A stretch of DNA of 64,000 bases from Gemmatimonadales bacterium (GTDB lineage: Bacteria > Gemmatimonadota > Gemmatimonadetes > Gemmatimonadales > GWC2-71-9). Below, in pieces: positions 27,021 to 35,785 of the stretch. The notes beneath the pieces were generated by a model. That model was not told the DNA's origin and searched no databases. It saw only the letters and a list, made by a program, of their open reading frames with translations. Location of the stretch: contig JAWKQM010000008.1 of NCBI GenBank assembly GCA_041390145.1, forward strand, positions 62,001 through 126,000. The letters are read 5' to 3'. The first letter of the stretch is position 1. Every line of letters starts with the position of its first letter. The position numbers were made by a program, and so were the translations under genes.

Positions 27021-28250
27021 GTGAGCACCGCCGCGGTCCCGCGTCCCGCCTTCGGGGCCCTTCGGCACCGGAACTTCCGCCTCTTCATTGGGGGGCAGTT
27101 CGTCTCCCTGAGCGGCACCTGGATGCAAACCGTGGCGCAGGGGTGGCTGGTGCTCCAGCTGACCCACTCCGCCTTCCAGGTCGGGCTTGTCACCACCGTC
27201 AACACCCTGCCGGTCCTCCTCTTTACCCTCTACGGCGGCGTGGTGGCCGATCGGGTCAACAAGCGGCGCTTCCTCCTCGTGTTGCAGTCGCTGATGCTGC
27301 TCGAGGCGCTCGCACTCGCACTGCTGACCGCCACCGGGCGCGTCACCGTCGGGTGGGTCATGGTGCTGGCGGCCGCGCAGGGACTGCTGGCGGCGTTCGA
27401 AATTCCGGCACGGCAGTCGTTCCTCGTCGAGATGACCGGGCGCGAAGACCTGATGACGGCGATCGCCCTCAACTCATCCGTCTTCAACGTCACGCGGGTC
27501 ATCGGCCCCGCCGTCGCCGGCGTGGTAATCGCCGCGATCGGTATCGCTGCCTGTTTCTTCGTCAACGCGGCGAGCTACCTGGCGGTTCTCTGGATGCTGG
27601 CAATCATGCGACCCCCGTTCCTCGGGGCGAGTGAGGCGCCGACCGGCCGGTCGACCTTCCGGGATGGCTGGCGCTACATCGCTGACACTGCGGAGCCGCG
27701 CCTGCTGACGATGCTGACCATCACGTTCAGCGTCTTCGGGTTCTCCTTTGCCCCAATGCTTCCGGTGTACGCTTCCCAAGTGCTGGGCGCCGGCGCCACC
27801 GGTTACGGTATCCTCATGTCCGGCGTCGGCGTCGGTGCCGCGGCGGCGGCGCTGTTCGTGGCGGCCATGGGGCACCGGGTCCAGCAGGAAGGGCGGGTGT
27901 TTGTCTTCGGAACCCTCTTTGGCGCGGTGCTCGTCATCACGAGCACGGTTGGTCACTTTGCCCCGGCGCTCGCCCTGCTCACCCTCGCGGGATGCGCCTG
28001 GGCGCTGACCAGCATCCTCACGAACACCCTGCTGCAGACCAAGGCCCCCGATCATCTCCGGGGTCGCGTCATGGGGTTCTATTCCTTCATGGTGGTTGGC
28101 ATGGCGCCCCTGGGCGCCCTGCAGGCCGGCTGGGTGTCGGAACACTTCGGAGTGCAGACGTCGCTTGCGGTGGGCGGCGCCGTCTGCTCGATCGCGGCCT
28201 TGCTCGCCTGGCGGAGCACGCGCCGGCCACCGGCACCGGCGGCGGCGTAG
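27021..28250 (+). CDS. MFS transporter, EntS/MFS_3-like
   Basis: The 409-residue product has 12 predicted membrane helices and opens with FGALRHRNFRLFIGGQFVSLSGTWMQTVAQGWLVLQLT, typical of the MFS_3 subfamily that includes enterobactin exporter EntS. The loop after the second helix has the expected GGVVADRVNKRR motif, and a central PARQSFLVEM segment is also characteristic. It probably exports a small molecule with proton exchange; cargo unknown. I chose GTG at 27021, the only start that leads directly into the conserved N-terminus; its ribosome-binding site is weak. Confidence 0.87.
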   Translation: MSTAAVPRPAFGALRHRNFRLFIGGQFVSLSGTWMQTVAQGWLVLQLTHSAFQVGLVTTVNTLPVLLFTLYGGVVADRVNKRRFLLVLQSLMLLEALALALLTATGRVTVGWVMVLAAAQGLLAAFEIPARQSFLVEMTGREDLMTAIALNSSVFNVTRVIGPAVAGVVIAAIGIAACFFVNAASYLAVLWMLAIMRPPFLGASEAPTGRSTFRDGWRYIADTAEPRLLTMLTITFSVFGFSFAPMLPVYASQVLGAGATGYGILMSGVGVGAAAAALFVAAMGHRVQQEGRVFVFGTLFGAVLVITSTVGHFAPALALLTLAGCAWALTSILTNTLLQTKAPDHLRGRVMGFYSFMVVGMAPLGALQAGWVSEHFGVQTSLAVGGAVCSIAALLAWRSTRRPPAPAAA

Positions 28251-28273
28251 ACTCCCTTCTGGATGGAGCGGCG

Positions 28274-28933
28274 ATGCTGATTACCATCTCTCGTGAATTC
28301 GGGGCCGGCGGCTCACTCGTGGCGGAACAGGTCGCGCGCGCGCTCGGGTGGCGTCTGGTCGACAACGACTTCGTGGCACGGGTGGCGGCGCGCGCCGGTT
28401 TGCCGGAGGCCATGGTCGCGATGCGGGATGAGCGGGCGCCCGGATTCCGGGAGTGGCTCTTGCGCGCGCTGTCCCGCGCGGCCCCCGAACTGATCACGCC
28501 GCCGTCGCCGCTTCGGCCCGCCGAACTCGAGGAGGCCGCGCTGGTGAAGGTGACGGAGGGTGTCGTGGCGGACCTCGCCAATGAAGGCCGGGTAATCCTG
28601 GTCGGGCGGGCGGCACCCGCAGTGCTGGCGCGCAAGGAGGACGGCCTGCACGTTCGGGTCGTGGCGCCACGCGCCGACCGGATCCGCGCTGTCATGGCCC
28701 GGCAGCGCCTGGCGCCCGCGGAGGCGGAACGGTTGATGGACGACACCGACGAGAACAGGAAGCGCTATCACCGCGAGTACTACGACCGTGACTGGGCCGA
28801 CCCCACGCATTTTCACCTGGTGTTGAACACCGGATTACTGGGATATGACGGGGCGGGGGATGTCATCGTTGATCGGGCGCGGCGCCTGGGGTGGACCGTG
28901 GCCCCCGTGACGCCGAACGATTCAGGAAAGTGA
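28274..28933 (+). CDS. Cytidylate kinase-like family protein
   Basis: The 219-residue product begins with ITISREFGAGGSLVAEQVARALGW, the P-loop style opening of the cytidylate-kinase-like family, followed by a lid region with RGR-like positively charged helices (RVILVGRAAPAVLA) and a C-terminal ENRKRYHREYYDRDWADPTHFHLVLNTG, strongly typical of that family. It is not the canonical CMP kinase; its substrate is unknown. The ATG at 28274 has GGAG six bases upstream. Confidence 0.82.
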   Translation: MLITISREFGAGGSLVAEQVARALGWRLVDNDFVARVAARAGLPEAMVAMRDERAPGFREWLLRALSRAAPELITPPSPLRPAELEEAALVKVTEGVVADLANEGRVILVGRAAPAVLARKEDGLHVRVVAPRADRIRAVMARQRLAPAEAERLMDDTDENRKRYHREYYDRDWADPTHFHLVLNTGLLGYDGAGDVIVDRARRLGWTVAPVTPNDSGK

Positions 28934-28940
28934 GGACGGG

Positions 28941-29135
28941 ATGCGAACGCTGATTGGGATCGCGGCGCTGGTGCTGTTGTCCGCCTGTACGCGCGAACAG
29001 CCCGGCACCGGCGGCGCCCCGACGGACACCACGGTGGTGGCTCCGGTCCGGGACAGCACCGCGCCTGCGCCGGGAGCGAAGGAAAGTCCGCTTGCGGACT
29101 CCGTGATGGCCCGGGACACCGCCCGGACGATGTAA
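28941..29135 (+). CDS. Small lipoprotein, unknown
   Basis: The 64-residue product has a signal peptide with a good lipobox (VLLSAC), leaving a mature peptide of about 48 residues rich in Thr, Ala, Pro and Asp that looks disordered. Start at 28941 is seven bases after the previous stop with GAGGACGGG just upstream, so it is probably co-transcribed. No function can be proposed. Confidence 0.65.
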   Translation: MRTLIGIAALVLLSACTREQPGTGGAPTDTTVVAPVRDSTAPAPGAKESPLADSVMARDTARTM

Positions 29136-29153
29136 GGGTACGGGAGGGGACGG

Positions 29154-30143
29154 TCAGGCCGTCGCGTAGCGGCGCGCGAGTGCGGCGATCCGCGCCTGAT
29201 GCGGGACCGTTGGCTTCCAACCGAGTTCCGTCTCGGCTCGAGCCGAGGTGTAGGGATTGCCGCCGCGCCAGAAGCGAACGGCGCTGGTGATGGTACCGGG
29301 ATAGAGACCGGGGCCCACCACGCGCAGCACGGCCTGCGCGCCGTGCGCGAGGGCGAGGGCGGCGGGTTCCGGCAGGGGCACCGTCCTGATCCGCCGTCCG
29401 AGGCCCTCCGAGAGCGCTGCCACGAACGCACGCGGCGTGATGCCGCCGTCGTTGGTCACCTGGTAGATGCGGCTCGCGGCGCGGGGGGTGTCGAGGGCCC
29501 GCACGGCGGCATCCGCCACACTCTCCGCGTGGACGAGAGCCATTGCCTGATCGCCGGCACCGATGCGGGGAAGCCAGCCCAGCCGGGCCACTTTCGCCAT
29601 CCTTGGCAGGAAGAGGCGATCGCCCTCTCCATAGACGACACAGGGCCGGAGCATGACCGCCTCCAGCCCCACCGCCACCTCTGAACGCACCATCTCCTCG
29701 GCGAGCCGCTTGCTGCGCGCGTAGAAGTCGTGCTCCTCGAGCGGACCGAAGGGCGCGTGCTCGCCGCGGCTGCCCTGCGGCTCATCGGCCGCCTGCCGTC
29801 CGTACACGGCCACCGACGAGATATGCACCAGCCGCACACGCAGGCGGCGTGCGGTGGCGGCGGCCAGGCGGGTGCCTTCGACGTTGACCTGGAAGAAATT
29901 CTGCCACTGGGTGCGCGCGGCCACCAGCGCTGCCGAGTGGACAATGCCGTCGATCCCGCTGATCGCCTCCCAGGTCCGTGGATCCTCGACGGTGCCGGGC
30001 AGCGGTGAGGCGCCGAGTGCGGCCACCCGCTTGGCGGCCTCACGGCTGCGGACCAGGGCGACGACGGAATCTCCCCGCGCCAGGAGCGCCTGAATCACGG
30101 GTTCGCCGACCAGGCCGGTTCCCCCCGTGACGAGTACCCTCAC
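29154..30143 (-). CDS. NAD-dependent epimerase/dehydratase (extended SDR)
   Basis: The 329-residue product has the extended short-chain dehydrogenase pattern: GGTGLVGEPV at the start for the cofactor, ISSVAVYG, and FYARSKRLAEE with the Tyr-x-x-x-Lys pair. A C-terminal substrate domain includes VTNDGGITPRAF. Family members act on nucleotide sugars, sterols or flavonoids. It is the last gene of the operon starting with the LON-domain gene, with a four-base overlap (ATGA) with ygfZ. The substrate is not predictable. Confidence 0.87.
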   Translation of the reverse strand: MRVLVTGGTGLVGEPVIQALLARGDSVVALVRSREAAKRVAALGASPLPGTVEDPRTWEAISGIDGIVHSAALVAARTQWQNFFQVNVEGTRLAAATARRLRVRLVHISSVAVYGRQAADEPQGSRGEHAPFGPLEEHDFYARSKRLAEEMVRSEVAVGLEAVMLRPCVVYGEGDRLFLPRMAKVARLGWLPRIGAGDQAMALVHAESVADAAVRALDTPRAASRIYQVTNDGGITPRAFVAALSEGLGRRIRTVPLPEPAALALAHGAQAVLRVVGPGLYPGTITSAVRFWRGGNPYTSARAETELGWKPTVPHQARIAALARRYATA

Positions 30144-31117
30144 CCTTCGATATCCTCGGGCCCGAACGGCACCTCCGTGACGACCGCGGGGGAGCCCCCG
30201 ATTGTGACCCGATTGCCCGGATGAACCTCGCGACGGAGCACCGCGAGGCCGAGGGCGCGGTCCGGCAGCCTCAGGAGGGAGCCTACACGGCCCACGGGCT
30301 TCTCACCGGCACGGATCTCGTCTCCGTCCGCCGGCGGTCCGATCCAGCGGAGGCCGCGCAGCACCCGGTTGGCGTGTCCGCGAAAGTGCAGCCGTGCCAC
30401 CGTTTCCTGGCCGGTATAGCAGCCCTTGGTGTACGACACGCCGGCGTGTTCATCGAACCGGACTTCCTGCGGGAGGGTGCGCTCCTCGATTTCGGCGCCA
30501 ACCGCCGGCCAGCCGGAGAGGATCCGCGCCGTCTCCCGGTCGGCATCATCTCCGGCCTTCATTCCCGCGACCTCGAGCAAGGCCTCCGCGCCCCCGATTG
30601 CTGCGCGGGGCCCGATCAGGAGTCCCTCGAACGGTCCGGCTACCGGGGTCGCAACCAGCAATTCCCCTTCGGCAACCTCGCACCGCGATACCATCCCCGC
30701 GTCCGGAAGGCGGCCTAACGGCACCACCGGCCAGCGTTCCGCGGCGGCATCTCCGAGGAGGTGTGTCACGACGACGGAGTCGGAGAGGTCGGTGGCGGTG
30801 GCCAGTCGCGGCGGAAGGGAGCGACGGAAGATCTGGTCCACCGCGTCGCGTGCCTGCGGCGGGAATATCAGGTCCACCGCCTCCCCGGTGCGAAGCGCCC
30901 AGCCGTCGGTGATGATCATCCCTTTCGGGGTGAGCAGCGCGCCGTACGTGACCGACATTTGACCGGGTTCGACGAGGTCGTTGGTCCAGAGCCCCTGAAG
31001 GCAGGTCAGCGCTCCGGCCCCTGTAATGCGGAAGACGGCGGCAGGGGCGCCCGCGACGATGGCGCCACCGCGCAGCAGGTGGAGCCGCTGGAAATCGGGG
31101 AGGGCAACAGTGATCAT
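30140..31117 (-). CDS. ygfZ: YgfZ-type folate-binding protein
   Basis: The 325-residue product has the aminomethyltransferase-like fold and the YgfZ hallmark KGCYTGQE about two-thirds along, with a conserved Cys. YgfZ (IBA57 in mitochondria) binds tetrahydrofolate and helps assemble or repair Fe-S clusters in certain enzymes. It follows glcF, which encodes a protein with two Fe-S clusters, by nine bases, so cluster support for glycolate oxidase is a reasonable inference. Start ATG at 31117; it overlaps the epimerase gene by four bases. Confidence 0.9.
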   Translation of the reverse strand: MITVALPDFQRLHLLRGGAIVAGAPAAVFRITGAGALTCLQGLWTNDLVEPGQMSVTYGALLTPKGMIITDGWALRTGEAVDLIFPPQARDAVDQIFRRSLPPRLATATDLSDSVVVTHLLGDAAAERWPVVPLGRLPDAGMVSRCEVAEGELLVATPVAGPFEGLLIGPRAAIGGAEALLEVAGMKAGDDADRETARILSGWPAVGAEIEERTLPQEVRFDEHAGVSYTKGCYTGQETVARLHFRGHANRVLRGLRWIGPPADGDEIRAGEKPVGRVGSLLRLPDRALGLAVLRREVHPGNRVTIGGSPAVVTEVPFGPEDIEG

Positions 31118-31126
31118 GCGTGAAAC

Positions 31127-32395
31127 CTAGCGGGACGCGGGATCGGGCGGCTCGTAGATGCCGCTCGATTGGTAAGCCGCGTCGAGCAATTCGACGGGGT
31201 GGGCGATTCGCACGGCCAGGCCTTCGGCGATGAGGCCGGCACCGATCTGCATCAGGCATCCGGGGTTGCCGGTCGCGACCACCGCGGGCACCGGGTCGGC
31301 GTCCCGAATCGCGGCGAGCTTGGTCGCGAGGACATCGCGGGAGAGCGAGGGTTCCAGGAGGGAGTAGATGCCCGCACTCCCGCAGCATCGATCGGCGCCA
31401 GGCAGTTCACGAACGCCCAGGCCCTCGACGGCGCGCAGCACCGCCAGCGGGGCAGCGTGTACGCCCTGCGCGTGCTGCAGGTGGCAGGGGGCGTCGTACG
31501 CGACGTCCACCGCCAGCGGGCCAGCGGGGCGGGGGCCCCTGGCCGCCAGCAGTTCCGTCACATCCCTCACCCGTGCCGAGAATGCCGAGGCCTTTTCGCC
31601 TCCGAGGAGGTGACCGTACTCCTTGAGCAGCGCGCCACAGCCGGCGCTGTCGATCGCGATGAGGTCCGCGGCGTCTCCGAACGCCGCGAGATTCCGCTGC
31701 GCGAGCCGGACCGCGCCCGCGTGATCCCCTGCGTGCTCGTGCAACGCGCCACAGCATTCCTGTGCCCGGACTTCGATCACGCGATAGCCGTTGGCCTCGA
31801 GCGTCCGCCGCGCGGCGTCGTGCACATGTGAAAAGAGCGTGTCCATCACGCAGCCGGTGAAGAGCGCGACGGTCGGCCCGTCGGGCAATGCCCGACGGCG
31901 GCGCGGCAGGGAGACGGGGGGGCCGGGAGGCGGCGAAGTGGCGGCGAGCATGCCCATCGAGAAGGAGAGCCGTCCGGCCCCCGAGAGGGCGCGGGGGATG
32001 CCGGTGGCCCGGAACCACCGGGCCATCGTGAGCAGGGGGCGCCAGAGCAACGGGGTGGAGAAGATGCGCAGGATGATCCGCGCCACCCACGGGAGGCCCC
32101 TGGCTTCGGCGAGCTGCTTCCGCGCCACGGTCAGCCCGGCGCCATAGGCGACGCCGGAGGGACAGGCGGGCTCGCAGCCGCGGCAGCCGAGACAGCGGTC
32201 GAGGTGATTGCCGAGCGAGGGATCGGTGGGCGCGAGCGCGCCGGAGGCAAGGGCGCGCATCAGGACAATGCGTCCCCTCGGGCTGTCGTTCTCGTCTCCC
32301 GTGACGAGGTAGGTGGGGCAGGCCGGGAGGCAGAACCCGCAGTGCACGCACGGCGCGAGTGGCTCGAGGATCCCGGTGGCGGCTTCGGCCTTCAC
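31127..32395 (-). CDS. glcF: Glycolate oxidase iron-sulfur subunit GlcF
   Basis: The 422-residue product has two ferredoxin-type cluster motifs near the N-terminus, CVHCGFCLPACP and CLGCRGCEPACP, and two CCG domains with ECCGALHEHAGD and RCCGSAGIYSL. These make it the electron-transfer subunit that passes electrons from glycolate to the quinone pool. The start is GTG at 32395, which overlaps the glcE stop as GTGA; a longer frame upstream runs into glcE without similarity. Size fits GlcF (about 400 residues). Confidence 0.93.
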   Translation of the reverse strand: MKAEAATGILEPLAPCVHCGFCLPACPTYLVTGDENDSPRGRIVLMRALASGALAPTDPSLGNHLDRCLGCRGCEPACPSGVAYGAGLTVARKQLAEARGLPWVARIILRIFSTPLLWRPLLTMARWFRATGIPRALSGAGRLSFSMGMLAATSPPPGPPVSLPRRRRALPDGPTVALFTGCVMDTLFSHVHDAARRTLEANGYRVIEVRAQECCGALHEHAGDHAGAVRLAQRNLAAFGDAADLIAIDSAGCGALLKEYGHLLGGEKASAFSARVRDVTELLAARGPRPAGPLAVDVAYDAPCHLQHAQGVHAAPLAVLRAVEGLGVRELPGADRCCGSAGIYSLLEPSLSRDVLATKLAAIRDADPVPAVVATGNPGCLMQIGAGLIAEGLAVRIAHPVELLDAAYQSSGIYEPPDPASR

Positions 32396-33606
32396 GGTTC
32401 CGCCCCGTCCAGCGCGACGACAAGCCGCCCACCGGGGTCGAACACGTCGCGCAACTGCGTGACAAGGGGCCCGACGCCTTCCCGGTATGCACCGAAGTGC
32501 CCCACCGCCTGGCGCAGGGGCCATGGCGCGCGCTCGAGGGTGAGCGGCACCTCGCGCTCCGCGGCGAGACGCCTGAGGGTGCGCAGGCTGTCCGCCGTGG
32601 CATCGCCGGCCCAGCGCATTCCGCCCTGTGAGGCCCCCGCCCAGACAAGCCCTTCATCGAGATGCTGGCCGACGAGATCGAGCAGGTCGTCGAGGCCGGG
32701 GGCCAGCACACCGAGGCGGACGGTCATCGTCGCGCCGCTGCCGGCGTGGGTCACCAGGTGCCAGAAGGCATGGGCGCTGTCGGAATCCAGGCGGTTCCAG
32801 GCGAGATCGGCGGCATCGAGGATTCGGGCGGTGTCTCCCGCGACGCCTCCCTCGGAACCGATACACCGGGCGGCAAGGATCCAGTCCGAGTCCGCGGCCA
32901 CGGCGGGGGAAAGGAGTTCCAGGGCCTGTGGCTGGACTCCGGCGTCGGCCAGGTCGCGCGCCGCGCTGGTCAGGTGATCGCGCGGGGCGCGCGCCACGAG
33001 CGTGGTGTCCGCATTCGGAAGGGCGCGGAGTCGGAGGTGAAGCGTCGTGAGCACGCCGAAGGCGCCGAACCCGCCGACCTGCAGCTTGGTGAGGTCGTAG
33101 CCCGCCACGTTCTTGACGACGGTGCCGCCCGGGCGGACGACTCGTCCGTCGCCGGTGACGGCAGTACACCCGAGGATGTGATCACGCACGGGGCCGAAAC
33201 CGGCCCGGAGCGCGCCGGCTGTCGCGGTGGCGACGATCGAGCCGACGGTCCGCTCCGGGCGACCGGGGGAATCGATGGCGAGCCACATCCCCTCGGCTGC
33301 CAGGCGCCGTTGCAGGTCGTCCATCGACACGCCGGCTTCGACGGTCGCGACGAGGTCAGCGGGCTGGACCGTCACGAGGCGGTCGAGCCCGCGCGTGGTG
33401 AGGGCGAGGTCGGCCGGGGCGTCGGCGGGCACCCAGCTCCCATGCCCTTCCAGCCGGACGCGCCACCCGGAAGACTCGGCCAACCGGAGTGTGGCGGCGA
33501 CGGCGTCGGTGGAATCGGGGACCGCCCGCGGAATCCCGTCGGGATCGCGGCTGACCGCCGCGGCGCCGAGGAGGGCCCGCAGGCGATCGAGAACGTCATG
33601 GCTCAT
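32392..33606 (-). CDS. glcE: Glycolate oxidase FAD-binding subunit GlcE
   Basis: The 404-residue product carries a PCMH-type FAD-binding domain: RVRLEGHGSWVPADAPADL, VEAGVSMDDLQRRL, GSIVATATAGALRAGFGPVRDHILG and GGTVVKNVAGYDLTKLQVGGFGAFG, the last typical of GlcE. It is the second flavin subunit of membrane-associated glycolate oxidase. ATG at 33606 overlaps the glcD stop by four bases (ATGA). It lies between glcD and glcF, which is the usual order. Confidence 0.93.
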   Translation of the reverse strand: MSHDVLDRLRALLGAAAVSRDPDGIPRAVPDSTDAVAATLRLAESSGWRVRLEGHGSWVPADAPADLALTTRGLDRLVTVQPADLVATVEAGVSMDDLQRRLAAEGMWLAIDSPGRPERTVGSIVATATAGALRAGFGPVRDHILGCTAVTGDGRVVRPGGTVVKNVAGYDLTKLQVGGFGAFGVLTTLHLRLRALPNADTTLVARAPRDHLTSAARDLADAGVQPQALELLSPAVAADSDWILAARCIGSEGGVAGDTARILDAADLAWNRLDSDSAHAFWHLVTHAGSGATMTVRLGVLAPGLDDLLDLVGQHLDEGLVWAGASQGGMRWAGDATADSLRTLRRLAAEREVPLTLERAPWPLRQAVGHFGAYREGVGPLVTQLRDVFDPGGRLVVALDGAEP

Positions 33607-35018
33607 ACCGTACCTCCCCGGCGCCACTCGCGACAGGCGTGATAGGGAATGACCTTGCCCGGGTTGGCCCGCGCGCCCGGATCGAAGACGAGCCGCACCG
33701 CTCGCATGGCGCCGAGCGTTTCCGCATCGAAGGCGTCCGGCATATAGGCCAGCTTGTCGGACCCGACGCCATGCTCGCCGGTGATGCTTCCGCCGACCGC
33801 GAGGCAGGCGTGCATGATGTCGTGGTTGGCGGCATGGACACGGGCGACCATGTCAGGGTCGCGGCCGTCGAAACTGATGTTCGGATGGAGATTGCCGTCG
33901 CCGGCGTGGAACACGTTCGCGACGTCGAGTCGGTAATGCGCCGCGATGGCCGCCACCCGGTCAAGGATATCGGGGAGGGCACTCCGCGGCACCACGGCGT
34001 CCTGGACCGCGAGGTCGGGGGAGATCCGCCCCATGGCCCCGAACGCCTTCTTCCGTCCCTGCCAGAGCTTCGCGCGCTCGGCGGCGGTCGATGCCGTGCG
34101 GACCTCGGTGGCCTGGTGCGACCGGAGCAGGGCATCCACCTGTGCCGCCTCGGCGGCGACGGCCTCCGCGGTCCCGTCGAGCTCGACGAGGAGGACGGCC
34201 GCGGCCTCCACTGGATAGCCCGCGGCGTAGATCGAGGCCTCCACCGCGCGCACGCAGGCCTGGTCCATCATCTCCATGGCGGCGGGGACGATGCCGTCGG
34301 CGATGATGGCGCTCACGGCTTCACTCGCGGCGCGGATGGACGGGAAGGCGGCGAGGAGGGTACGGACGGCCGCGGGGAGCGGCTCGAGCCGGAGGGTAAT
34401 CTCGGTTGCAATCCCGAACATGCCCTCGCTTCCCACGAAGAGCCCGACCAGGTCGGGGCCCCAGGCGTCGCTGCTGGAGGAGCCGATGCGCACCAGTTCG
34501 GCGTTTGGCAGCAGGACCTCGAGCTCCACAACATGGTTGGTCGTGACCCCGTACTTCAGGCAGTGCGGCCCGCCGGCGTTTTCTGCGACGTTGCCGCCCA
34601 GCGTGCATGCGCTCTGGCTCGAGGGGTCGGGGGCGTAGTGCAGGCCATGCGGCAGCGCCGCCTCCGAGAGGCGTGCATTGACCACACCGGGCTCGACCAC
34701 GGCGCGCCGGTGCTTCGGGTCGAGCTGCAGGATGCGGTTGAGCCGGGTGAGGACCACCAGTACCGCTTCCTTCCCCGCCAGGGCCCCGCCGGAGAGTCCG
34801 GTGCCGGCGCCGCGCGCCACGAAGGGCACACTGGCGAGGTGGAGGAGGCGGATGACCTCGATGAGTTCCTGTCGGGTGCCGGGTAGGACGGCGAGGGCGG
34901 GACGGGAAGCGTGGGTGGGGAGGCCGTCCGCCTCGTAGACGGCGAGCTCGGCGGGGCGGGCACGGACCCAGCGGGCTCCGACAATCCGGCCCAGTTCGGT
35001 GGCGAGCGCCACGCTCAC
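33603..35018 (-). CDS. glcD: Glycolate oxidase FAD-linked subunit GlcD
   Basis: The 471-residue product has the FAD-binding region (PFVARGAGTGLSGGALA, GLHYAPDPSSQSACTLGGNVAENAGG) and the FAD-oxidase C domain (NVFHAGDGNLHPNISF, GSITGEHGVGSDKL) of GlcD and D-lactate dehydrogenase-type enzymes. With glcE and glcF beside it, glycolate or a related 2-hydroxyacid is the likely substrate. The start is GTG at 35018, overlapping the LON-gene stop as GTGA. Length agrees with the family (about 470-500 residues). Confidence 0.93.
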   Translation of the reverse strand: MSVALATELGRIVGARWVRARPAELAVYEADGLPTHASRPALAVLPGTRQELIEVIRLLHLASVPFVARGAGTGLSGGALAGKEAVLVVLTRLNRILQLDPKHRRAVVEPGVVNARLSEAALPHGLHYAPDPSSQSACTLGGNVAENAGGPHCLKYGVTTNHVVELEVLLPNAELVRIGSSSSDAWGPDLVGLFVGSEGMFGIATEITLRLEPLPAAVRTLLAAFPSIRAASEAVSAIIADGIVPAAMEMMDQACVRAVEASIYAAGYPVEAAAVLLVELDGTAEAVAAEAAQVDALLRSHQATEVRTASTAAERAKLWQGRKKAFGAMGRISPDLAVQDAVVPRSALPDILDRVAAIAAHYRLDVANVFHAGDGNLHPNISFDGRDPDMVARVHAANHDIMHACLAVGGSITGEHGVGSDKLAYMPDAFDAETLGAMRAVRLVFDPGARANPGKVIPYHACREWRRGGTV

Positions 35019-35680
35019 TGCGCGATGGCGATGTCGGGGTGAGGCCCGCCCTTCCCGTTGGTCTGGGCGCGGGAGTGGACCCTGGCGCGAACCGCGGCCT
35101 CGGCGGCCAGGGGCGGCAGGAGTTCCAGCAGCAGGGCGATCCGCTCGGAGGCGGTGCGCAACTCCAGCAGCCTCCGCTTCACCTCGAACTCGAAATCCAC
35201 CGCGGCCGCCACCTGGAAGGAGAGCGGCTCGGCTTGCTCCGCCCACGGGGAGTGCTCGCTGCTTCCCCCGAGCAGATCCATCGCGGCGAGGTAGCTCGTC
35301 GCCACTTCCCGGAGCGCGGTCAGCGCTTCCTCGGGCACGTCCGGCCCGGCGAGATCCTCGAAGGTGTCCACGAGACCGATCAGGTAGGGCGTCTCCGCGG
35401 CGAGCGTCTGCCGGAGGAGGAACCGCCGCTCGCCCACCACGACAATATTGCTGCGGCCGTCGGGAAGCTGGTGCGACGCGCGGATGCGGGCGATGCACCC
35501 GACGGTGCCGGACCGGGGAGTGCCACCATCGCGCGAGGGGGGGAGGAGCCCGAACCGCTCGTCGGCTGCGAGGCAGTCGGTGAGCATGGTACGGTACCTG
35601 GGCTCAAAGATGTGGAGCGGGAGCGGGGTCCCGGGGAACAGCACCACTTCGAGCGGGAAGAGCGGGAGCCGGGATGGCAT
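35015..35680 (-). CDS. LON peptidase substrate-binding domain protein
   Basis: The 221-residue product is an isolated Lon N-terminal domain: LPLFPLEVVLFPGTPLPLHIFEPRYRTM at the start, GTVGCIARI, and a helical second half (about residues 115-200). It has no AAA or protease part, so it probably binds misfolded or specific protein substrates without degrading them. It heads the glc operon. Such genes are widespread and their role is unknown. Confidence 0.9.
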   Translation of the reverse strand: MPSRLPLFPLEVVLFPGTPLPLHIFEPRYRTMLTDCLAADERFGLLPPSRDGGTPRSGTVGCIARIRASHQLPDGRSNIVVVGERRFLLRQTLAAETPYLIGLVDTFEDLAGPDVPEEALTALREVATSYLAAMDLLGGSSEHSPWAEQAEPLSFQVAAAVDFEFEVKRRLLELRTASERIALLLELLPPLAAEAAVRARVHSRAQTNGKGGPHPDIAIAQ

Positions 35681-35785
35681 GCAGGAATGTAGCGCATTTC
35701 CGGCTGCAGGGGACGGTCGCCCGACCCGGTGCGGCCATGGGGAGGCCGCACCGCGGTCTCCCCAGAATGCCGGGCGGTGTCCGCC

